A DNA stretch of 64,000 nucleotides from Streptomyces sp. GS7 (lineage in GTDB: Bacteria; Actinomycetota; Actinomycetes; Streptomycetales; Streptomycetaceae). The notes beneath the pieces are model-generated. The model ran no database searches. It was not told where the DNA came from and was given only the letters and a program-made list of their open reading frames with translations. The translations under genes were made by a program, and so were the position numbers. The stretch covers positions 6,441,501-6,505,500 of the forward strand of contig NZ_CP047146.1 in NCBI RefSeq assembly GCF_009834125.1, in the 5' to 3' direction. Shown in pieces: positions 37,737-44,405 of the stretch (positions within the stretch are counted from its first letter, which is position 1; the number at the start of each line of letters is the position of its first letter).

Positions 37737-38326
37737 CCGTACCGTCGGAGCCCGTCCCTCAGGGCCCTCCCGTCAGGACCGGGGCCCTCCCGCCGGCAGC
37801 CTGCCGCCGGAGCGGGTGGAGGGTGACGGGTGAAGGATGACGGGTGACGGGGCGCGAACCGGTCGGCCGCGGTGGGCAGTTGCCCCGGCCGGGCGCGCTT
37901 CCGCTTCGGTGCTCGCGGGACGGCACACCGCCCGGGGGCACCTGAAGGCTTCCCGGCTGCCGGATCGGTTCACGGGCGCCACTCGACCGCCGGCCCGGTC
38001 GGCGGGTGCGCCCGGCCCGCCGTTCCGGTTCCCGCCGCGTCCGGCCAGGGTGCTGGCGATCAGGGCCGGTTCGGTGGCGCCGATCGCTGCGTCAGCGGCC
38101 TTGCGGGCGCACCATAGCCGCCCGCTCGCATGCCGGGAGTTGTGCCGCCCGCGGAGGAACGGGGGCATACGAGCGAGTGACCCGCCGCAACACCCTCCGG
38201 CCGGAACCGCAGCAGCCCCGAGCGCGACGGCGGGACATCGACGCGCATGCGGGCGCCCGACACCGGAGCGCGCCAATCGTCAACGAAGGGTTGACGCCAG
38301 GACCCTCGTCAACCTAACGTTGACGC
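37737..38326. other. intergenic region, alpha-glucosidase to HTH-ClpN gene
   Basis: 590 bp with no credible gene. It contains short direct repeats of GATGACGGGTGA type at 37821-37850 and, at its right end, the two CGTCAAC-N5-GTTGACG sites. Nothing else recognised. Confidence 0.45.
38278..38325. promoter_or_regulatory. twin operators CGTCAAC-N5-GTTGACG
   Basis: Two perfect 7-bp dyads lie at 38278-38296 (spacer GAAGG) and 38307-38325 (spacer CTAAC), 29 bp apart, with identical flanking T and C. Only the spacers differ. The second ends one base before the ATG of the HTH-ClpN gene, so binding would block transcription initiation. The best candidate ligand is the HTH protein itself. Confidence 0.8.
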
Positions 38327-39067
38327 ATGACGAATCCAGACCCCATGACGAACCCCGTCCGGCTCGACGACCTGATCGAAGCCATCAAGAAGGCGCACAC
38401 CGACGCACTCGACCAGCTCTCCGACGCGGTGATCGCCGCGGATCACCTCGGCGACATCGCCGACCACCTCATCGGCCACTTCGTGGACCAGGCGCGGCGC
38501 TCGGGCGCGTCCTGGACCGAGATCGGCAAGAGCATGGGCGTCACCAAGCAGGCCGCCCAGAAGCGCTTCGTGCCGAAGGCGGTGGACCTGGCGGAGGATC
38601 TCGATCCCGCACAGGGCTTCGGCCGCTTCACCCCCCGGGCCAGGAAGGTGGTGGTGGCGGCGCAGACCGAAGCCCGCACGGCGGGCAACGCCGAGATCCA
38701 CCGCGAGCACCTCGCCCTCGGGCTCCTCTGCGAACCGGAAGCGCTCGCCACGAAGGCCATCGCGGCGCAGGGCGTGTCCCCGGAGGCGCTCCGCGAGGCC
38801 GCGACCGCGGCGCTGCCGCCCGCCGCGGAGACCCTCCCCACCCTCATCCCGTTCGACGTCCCCTCACGAAAGGCACTGGAACTCACCTACCGCGAGGCCC
38901 TGCGGCTGGGCCACAACTACATCGGCACCGAACACCTCCTGCTCGCGCTGCTGGAGCAGGAGGACGGCTCGGGCGTCCTCACCGGCCTGGGTATCGACAA
39001 GGCCGCCACCGAGTCGTACGTCGTCCAGGCGCTGGCCGCCATCGCCGCCGCCATCCAGGAGAATTGA
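38327..39067 (+). CDS. HTH protein with Clp N-terminal (ClpN) repeats
   Basis: 246 residues. The N-terminal ~85 residues end in a helix-turn-helix ('SWTEIGKSMGVTKQAAQKRF', 62-81). From about 98 to 245 are two Clp N-terminal repeats ('FTPRARKVVVAAQTEARTAGN', 'EIHREHLALGLL', then 'RKALELTYREALRLGHNYIGTEHLLLALL'). ClpN repeats in ClpC/ClpA bind substrates and adaptors, but this protein has no AAA+ module. It may be a DNA-binding regulator that senses Clp substrates. Twin operators abut its start; an IS605-type element abuts its stop and may supply the TGA. Confidence 0.85.
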   Translation: MTNPDPMTNPVRLDDLIEAIKKAHTDALDQLSDAVIAADHLGDIADHLIGHFVDQARRSGASWTEIGKSMGVTKQAAQKRFVPKAVDLAEDLDPAQGFGRFTPRARKVVVAAQTEARTAGNAEIHREHLALGLLCEPEALATKAIAAQGVSPEALREAATAALPPAAETLPTLIPFDVPSRKALELTYREALRLGHNYIGTEHLLLALLEQEDGSGVLTGLGIDKAATESYVVQALAAIAAAIQEN

Positions 39068-39075
39068 CTTCCGCT

Positions 39076-39095
39076 CCTCGCCCTAATGGGCGGGG
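39076..39095. repeat. subterminal right-end hairpin of IS605-type element
   Basis: CCTCGCCC (39076-39083), loop TAAT, GGGCGGGG (39088-39095). This imperfect hairpin overlaps the tnpB stop codon (TAG, 39083-39085) and resembles the right-end structures that TnpA recognises and that form the 3' part of the TnpB guide RNA scaffold. Confidence 0.65.
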
Positions 39096-40348
39096 ATTCC
39101 TACCACGGTCGGCTGACCGTCTCGGTGGGTTCCTGCTTCACCGCGCTGCGCGGGCACGAATGCCCGTCTTACCTGCGCTCCACAGGCTGATACCGCCAGT
39201 CCGGCGGCCTTGGCGACGTTGACCGCCGCATTGATGTCCCGGTCCAGGACGGCCCCGCAAGCTCCACACGTCCACTCACGGACGTTCAACGGCTTGGGGC
39301 CGTCCTTGACGCCGCAGGTCGAGCAGACCTGGGAGGTGGGCTCGAAGCGTCCGATGCGGTGGAAGCCGCGCCCGTATCGCACGGCCTTGTACTCCAGGAA
39401 CGCTACGAACTGGGACCAGCCCGCATCGTGCACGGACTTGGCCAGGCCCGTTCGGGCGAGTCCCTTGACCGTCAGGTCCTCAACGGCAACCGCTTGGTTC
39501 TCGCGGATGATCTTCGATGAGAGCTGGATTGGGGTCTCCCCTGCTCGAACGCAGTTGAGAGCTTGGGGAAGGAACTCGCGCCGCGCATCGGCCACCCGTC
39601 CATGGGCGCGCGCGACCTTGATACGGGCCTTGGTCCGGTTGTTGCTGCCCTTGGCCTTCCGACCCAGGTTCTGCTGCGCCTTCTTCAGCTTCTTCTCGGC
39701 CCGGCGCAGGAAACGCGGGGCTTCGATCTTCGTGCCGTCCGAGAGGATCACAAAGTGGGACAGGCCCAGGTCGATGCCGACCACGGCGTCCGTCTCGGGC
39801 AGTTCCTCGATGTCGGTCTCGACCACGAAGGAGGCGAAATACCGGCCGCCCGCGTCCTTGACCACGGTCACCGTGGACGGCACCGAAGGCAGTGCGCGGG
39901 ACCACTTCACCCGCACATCGCCGATCTTCGGCAATGCCAGGTCGCCGCCGGTCGTGATCTTCCAGCGGGCGTTGGCGGTGAACCGGACAGTCTGCCGGTT
40001 GTCCTTGCGGCTCTTGAACCGGGGTGCGCCCATGAGCGGGCGCTTGCCCTTCAAACCGTCGAAGAAGTTCTTGTATGCCGTGTCCAGGTCCCGAAGGGAC
40101 TGTTGCAGGACGACGGCCGAGACCTCGCCGAGCCAGGCCCGTTCTTCGGTCTTCTTCGCCTCGGTGATCAGCAGCTTCGACAGGTCCCCGGTCTTCGGGA
40201 ACGCCTCACCGCCTGCGCGGGCGGTCTCACGGGCCCGAAGGGCGTCGTTGTAGACCACCCGCGCACACCCGAACGCACGGGCCAGCGCAAAACGCTGGGG
40301 CCCGTTCGGGTAGAGGCGGAAGGAGTACCGAAGCTGCATGTAGGTCAC
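39083..40348 (-). CDS. tnpB: TnpB (OrfB) RNA-guided endonuclease of IS605 element, with insertion
   Basis: 421 residues. RuvC catalytic residues are at D193 ('GIDLGLS'), E290 ('AVEDLT') and D371 ('LDRDINAA'); the zinc finger cysteines are C342, C345, C361 and C364. In active relatives TnpB uses a guide RNA from the element's right end to cut DNA. Between the lysine-rich bridge helix and RuvC-II, residues about 261-275 ('PQALNCVRAGETPIQ') are encoded by a 41-bp repeat copy. Relatives, from memory, have only a short link there. The insertion keeps frame; activity is uncertain. Confidence 0.88.
   Translation of the reverse strand: MTYMQLRYSFRLYPNGPQRFALARAFGCARVVYNDALRARETARAGGEAFPKTGDLSKLLITEAKKTEERAWLGEVSAVVLQQSLRDLDTAYKNFFDGLKGKRPLMGAPRFKSRKDNRQTVRFTANARWKITTGGDLALPKIGDVRVKWSRALPSVPSTVTVVKDAGGRYFASFVVETDIEELPETDAVVGIDLGLSHFVILSDGTKIEAPRFLRRAEKKLKKAQQNLGRKAKGSNNRTKARIKVARAHGRVADARREFLPQALNCVRAGETPIQLSSKIIRENQAVAVEDLTVKGLARTGLAKSVHDAGWSQFVAFLEYKAVRYGRGFHRIGRFEPTSQVCSTCGVKDGPKPLNVREWTCGACGAVLDRDINAAVNVAKAAGLAVSACGAQVRRAFVPAQRGEAGTHRDGQPTVVGIPAH
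39530..39570 (-). repeat. 41-bp hairpin repeat, copy A (inside tnpB)
   Basis: On the minus strand it begins TTCCCCAAGCTCTCAAC and ends AGGGGAGACCCCA. It matches copy B at 54642-54682 at 39 of 41 positions. TCCCC/GGGGA and GCTC/GAGC pair to form a hairpin. It resembles, from memory, abundant GC-rich interspersed palindromes of Streptomyces genomes. Confidence 0.85.
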
Positions 40349-40365
40349 CGTAGTGCAGTTGGTTT

Positions 40366-40848
40366 ATGGCTGACATGCAGAACATCCGTGCAGGCCAACA
40401 CTGCACGTTCGCGCTCCACGCCCACTTGGTTTTCGTGACGAAGTACCGTCACAAGGTCTTCAACGATGCGCACCTCAAGCGGACAGAGGAGATCATGCGC
40501 GCCGTCTGGGCCGACTTCGCGTACGAGCTGATCGAGTTCAACGGCGAGAACAACCACGTCCACCTGTCAGTGAACTTCCCGCCGAAGGTCGCCCTGTCCA
40601 AGTAGGTCAACAGCCTCAAGGGCGTCAGCTCCCGCAGGCTCCGCCAGGAGTACCCGGAACTGGTCCGGCACTACTGGCGGGCACAGCGGCTGTGGTCCGG
40701 CTCGTACTTCGCCGGATCGGTCGGCGGGGCTCCGCCGTCGATCGTCCGTCAGTACATCAAGCAGCAAAATCATCCGCTCCAGCCTGCGGTTCAGAGCACT
40801 TCTCAGAACCGCTTCACCACCGAGCCAAAGCCCGGCGCACCGCGATGA
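40366..40848 (+). pseudogene. tnpA: TnpA Y1 transposase with premature stop
   Basis: The frame starts at ATG 40366. The HUH motif 'NNHVHL' (H64, H66) is intact, but TAG at 40603-40605 is codon 80. Beyond it the frame continues to TGA 40846-40848 with normal TnpA sequence ('VNSLKGVSSRRLRQEYPEL', 'IVRQYIKQQN'), including the catalytic Tyr at codon 130. The stop most likely arose from a TTG Leu codon by one change. The truncated product cannot transpose the element. Confidence 0.88.
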
Positions 40849-41005
40849 GTCCCGGTAGCCCGGCCCGGGGAACGGCGCACGGGGCTTGTCCAACTGAGGC
40901 CGAGGAGACATCAGTTGGGCGGGTCCCTCCGAGGGCCGGTACATCACGGCCGCGAGCTGCCCCGCGCCGGGACGGCGGTCCGGCCCACGGCTCCCAGGAC
41001 CGGCC

Positions 41006-41725
41006 TCAACCGGCCCCCGCCACCACCCAGTTGGTCGGCAGCTCGATCCGGGTGCCGTCCGCCCGGTACTCGGTCGTCGTCAGCGGCAGCCGCCCGGACG
41101 CGGCGACCGGCAGCCCCTGCGACCGCAGCAGCTCGGGCACCTCGGAGTCGGCCATCTCCCCGGGCGCGATGCCGTGCGCCAGGATCGCCCGCAGCTTGCC
41201 GGGCGGTCCGGCCGGGCCCCGTGCCAGCGCCATCAGGATCCCCTTCGACGCCTCGGCCGGTTCGACGGCGAAGATCCGGCCGCGGGCGCCCAGCAGCACC
41301 GCGAGGTTCGCCACGATCCGGGAGCGGTCCTCGGGTGTGCACTGGTGCAGCACGCCCCGCAGATAGACGTTGGCGTCGCCCAGCTCGGCGTGCAGCGCCC
41401 GCACGGCCGCGCCGTCCGCGGCATCGAGCCGGCGGTACTCGGCCACGCCGTCGGCGTCATCGGCTCGGGCATGCTCGACGGCCGCGGCGGAGAGGTCCAC
41501 GCCCAGGGCCCGCCGGTAGCGGCCGGCCAGGTAGCGGGTCTGGGTGCCGTTGCCGCAGCCCAGGTCGACCAGCGGCAGTCCGGCATCGAAGTGGCCGTCG
41601 AACAACGGGAGATGGAGCTGTGCGGTCAGGGACGGATCGGCGTCCCAGAAGACCGCGCCGGCGCCGGCCGGGGCTGCGCGCCAGAAGCTTTCCCATGCCT
41701 GGAGATCGTGGCTCGAAGCACTCAT
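41006..41725 (-). CDS. class I SAM-dependent methyltransferase
   Basis: 239 residues. 'LPLVDLGCGNGTQTRYLAGRY' (near residue 50) is SAM motif I, followed by 'ALGVDLSAAAVEHARA' and a motif-IV-like 'VYLRGVLHQCTPEDR'. The C-terminal half has an unusual long insert and a closing strand 'TNWVVAGAG'. Such stand-alone methyltransferases are common in Streptomyces; acceptor unknown. Confidence 0.83.
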   Translation of the reverse strand: MSASSHDLQAWESFWRAAPAGAGAVFWDADPSLTAQLHLPLFDGHFDAGLPLVDLGCGNGTQTRYLAGRYRRALGVDLSAAAVEHARADDADGVAEYRRLDAADGAAVRALHAELGDANVYLRGVLHQCTPEDRSRIVANLAVLLGARGRIFAVEPAEASKGILMALARGPAGPPGKLRAILAHGIAPGEMADSEVPELLRSQGLPVAASGRLPLTTTEYRADGTRIELPTNWVVAGAG

Positions 41726-41829
41726 GGGTGACTTGCTACGCCCGCCGGTGATCGCCCCGCAAGGGGGAGCGCGCCACCCTCGGCGGACGTTTCACACGGT
41801 GTTCGAGGCGGCGTGGCGTACCGCCCGGC

Positions 41830-44280
41830 TCACCGTGCGGTACGCCGTCCCCGGGGCAGCGACTGCTCGCACCACACCGTCTTGCCGCCGGCCGTCCGGC
41901 TGGTCCCCCACTCCCGGGCCAGCCGGCTCACCACCCGCAGCCCGCGGCCGAACGCGTCGCCGGGGCCCGCGTTCAGCAGCTGCGGCAGCGCGTGGTCGTC
42001 GTCCGAGACCTCGCACAGCAGGGCGTCGGTGTGCACCAGGCGCAGCACCACCTGCTGGGTGTGCGCGTGCTGGACGGCGTTGGTGACGATCTCGCTGACC
42101 AGCAGCTGCGCCGTCTCGACGGCCGGATCCAGGCCCCACCGCACGAGCTGGTCGCCCACCAGCCGCCGGGCCCGGCCGACTTCCCGGGCGTCCAGGCGCA
42201 GCCGCCATTCGGCGACCGACTCCGGCGGGATGCCGTTGAGCCGGGCCATCAGCAGCGCCACGTCGTCCTTGCGGTCGTCGGTGACGTTCAGCGCCCGGAT
42301 GATGGCGTCGCAGGCGTCGTCCATGGAGGCGGCCGGATGCGCCGCGGACTCCGCGAGCGCCGCCAGCCCCACCCCGATGTCCTCGCCGCGCACCTCCACC
42401 AGGCCGTCGGTGCACAGGACGAGCCGGTCGCCGGGTGCCACCGGGACCGTGACGGCCTCGAACGGCACCCCGCCGACGCCGATCGGCGCGCCCGTCGGCA
42501 GCCGGAGCAGTTCGCTGCGGCCGTCCTCGGCGCGCACCAGGACGGGTGGGATGTGCCCGGCGTTGGCGAGCGTCAGCCGCTGGCCGATCGGGTCGTAGAC
42601 GGCGTAGAGGCAGGTGGCCAGATAGCCGTCGCCGAGCCGCTGGGCGAGGTCGTCGAGGCTGCGCAGCAGCTGGGCCGGCGGCATGTCGATGGCCGCCATG
42701 GTCTGCACCGCGGTCCGCAACTGTCCCATCATCGCGGCCGAGTTGAGGCCGTGGCCCATGACGTCGCCGACCACCAGCGCGGTGCGCGAGCCGGGGAGTT
42801 TGATGGTGTCGAACCAGTCGCCGCCGACCCGGCCCAGGCGGGTGCCGGGCAGATAGCGGGTGGCGGTGTCGCAGCCGGCCATCCGGGGCGCGCGCTGCGG
42901 CAGCATGCTGTCCTGGAGCGTCTCGGCGACGTTCTCCTGGAAGGTGTACATCCGTGCGTTGTCCAGCACGAGCCCGGCGCGGGCGGCGAGTTCGGCGCCC
43001 GTCACCCGGTCCATGTCGTCGAACTCCGTACGCGCCGGGTGCCGCAGCAGGATCATGAAGCCGAGGACCACGTTGCGCGCCTTGAGCGGGACGACCAGCA
43101 GCGACCGGCCGTTGATCAGCGGACTGATGTCCCGCTTCTCGAACTGCGCGGCGATGGCGTTGCCCGTCTCCTCGCTGATCCGCGGCACCAGCACCGGCTG
43201 CCCGGTGGTCATGCACTGGAAGAACGGGGTGTGCACGGGGAACGGCATCGACTCGCCGACCGGTACGACGTCGTCCCAGCGCCCCGGCTCGTCGTTGTGC
43301 TCGACCGCGACCCGGTGCCAGAGTGTCGTGGCGTCCGGCGGCCCGTCTGGGAAGCCCTCGCCGGCGACGACCTGTTCGCGCAGATACGTGCCGGCGACGT
43401 CCGTGAAGCGCGGTACGACGGCCTCGCTGACCTCCTGGACCGTCCGGGCGAGATCCAGCGAGGAGCCGATCCGCCCGCTGACCTCGTTGAGGAACTCCAA
43501 CCGCTCACGGACCGCGGCGTATTCGAGGTCGGACTCCAGCTCGGCGGCGGCCGCCTCGGCTGCCAGCGGGTCCTGTGCCGTCCGGGCCGCGCGCAACAGG
43601 CGGTCCCGGCGCTCGACCCGGCGCGGTACGCCCCAGTCCGGCGTCACCGGGACGCGTTCCTGCTGGCTGATCTCCAGTATCGGATAGCCCAGTTCGAGCA
43701 CCTGGGAGACGATCCGGGCGCTCTCCCGGGGGCTCATGCTCGGCAGGATGTCGGGCAGCCGGCGGGCCAGCTCCTCGGCACCGGGGAAGTCGGTGTGCAG
43801 TGCGAACGCCGGCGCGAACCGCTCCTGGTCCGCGGGGCGGCCGTCGGCCCCGCGCCCGCCGCTGCCGCCGTGCAACCGGCCGGCGTCCGCGGCGAGGACG
43901 AGCAGCCGCTCGGTCCCGGGGCCGACGAGGGGGTAGGCCCACCAGAGCAGATCGAGCGGGCCGGGCGCCGCGGCCATCCGGGCGCGGCCCGCCGTCGGAT
44001 AGGACGTGCCGCCGCCCAGCAACGCCTCCAGGCCGGGCCCGTGCGCCGCCGCACGCCCGTCCCACTCCGCTGCGCCCAGTGCGCCGGTGACGGGCAGCAG
44101 GTCGACGGCGAGGGCGCCCACCGCCTCCTCGCGGCCGGTGCCGAAGAGCCTGCGGGCGCCGCTGCTCCAGTGGGAGATGAGACCCTCCGCGTCCACCACC
44201 ACGACGGCGAGCGGAATCCGCCCGGGCACCCGGGGTGCCGCACCGGAGCGCTCCTCGCCGTACAACGGGCCACGCTCCAT
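41830..44280 (-). CDS. PAS-GAF-PP2C(SpoIIE)-HATPase signalling protein phosphatase
   Basis: 816 residues. PAS (about 15-130, 'IPLAVVVVDAEGLISHWSSGARRLFG'), GAF (about 265-440, 'LEFLNEVSGRIGSSLDLARTV'), SpoIIE-type PP2C phosphatase (about 450-670, 'GRVGGDWFDTIKL', 'VVGDVMGHGLNSAAMMGQLR', 'LVLCTDGLVEVRGED') and a C-terminal HATPase_c kinase-like domain (about 690-810, N-box 'SEIVTNAVQHA', G box 'FGRGLRVVSRLA'). The combination resembles partner-switching regulators that act on anti-sigma-factor antagonists. ATG 44280 has GAAGGAG upstream. Input signal and partners unknown. Confidence 0.9.
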   Translation of the reverse strand: MERGPLYGEERSGAAPRVPGRIPLAVVVVDAEGLISHWSSGARRLFGTGREEAVGALAVDLLPVTGALGAAEWDGRAAAHGPGLEALLGGGTSYPTAGRARMAAAPGPLDLLWWAYPLVGPGTERLLVLAADAGRLHGGSGGRGADGRPADQERFAPAFALHTDFPGAEELARRLPDILPSMSPRESARIVSQVLELGYPILEISQQERVPVTPDWGVPRRVERRDRLLRAARTAQDPLAAEAAAAELESDLEYAAVRERLEFLNEVSGRIGSSLDLARTVQEVSEAVVPRFTDVAGTYLREQVVAGEGFPDGPPDATTLWHRVAVEHNDEPGRWDDVVPVGESMPFPVHTPFFQCMTTGQPVLVPRISEETGNAIAAQFEKRDISPLINGRSLLVVPLKARNVVLGFMILLRHPARTEFDDMDRVTGAELAARAGLVLDNARMYTFQENVAETLQDSMLPQRAPRMAGCDTATRYLPGTRLGRVGGDWFDTIKLPGSRTALVVGDVMGHGLNSAAMMGQLRTAVQTMAAIDMPPAQLLRSLDDLAQRLGDGYLATCLYAVYDPIGQRLTLANAGHIPPVLVRAEDGRSELLRLPTGAPIGVGGVPFEAVTVPVAPGDRLVLCTDGLVEVRGEDIGVGLAALAESAAHPAASMDDACDAIIRALNVTDDRKDDVALLMARLNGIPPESVAEWRLRLDAREVGRARRLVGDQLVRWGLDPAVETAQLLVSEIVTNAVQHAHTQQVVLRLVHTDALLCEVSDDDHALPQLLNAGPGDAFGRGLRVVSRLAREWGTSRTAGGKTVWCEQSLPRGRRTAR

Positions 44281-44405
44281 GGGCGGTTGCTCCTTCGTAC
44301 ACCGATCTTGCACCACCGCTACCACGGTACGGCCGCGGCGGAGGCGGCGGGCAGCATTCCGCGAAGAGGGCGTGCGCCGGAGCGTGCGCCCCCTGTGACG
44401 GCGCG

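Larger units (their letters stand above)
39068..40860 (-). mobile_element. IS605-type element (IS200/IS605 family), damaged
   Basis: Divergent tnpB (minus) and tnpA (plus) genes separated by 17 bp define an IS605-like element. The right end lies near the tnpB 3' end, where a subterminal hairpin is seen at 39076-39095. The left end must lie beyond the tnpA remnant, but its exact position (about 40850-41005) could not be fixed because these elements have no terminal inverted repeats or target duplications. Confidence 0.75.

Noticed and set aside
37821..37850. GATGACGGGTGA direct repeats after the alpha-glucosidase
   Set aside because: Imperfect and short; likely spacer slippage with no recognisable function.
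40849..41005. Exact left end of the IS605-type element
   Set aside because: Several TTGA-like sites (for example the complement of CTCAA near 41002) could be the target, but no hairpin or repeat fixed it, so no boundary is claimed.
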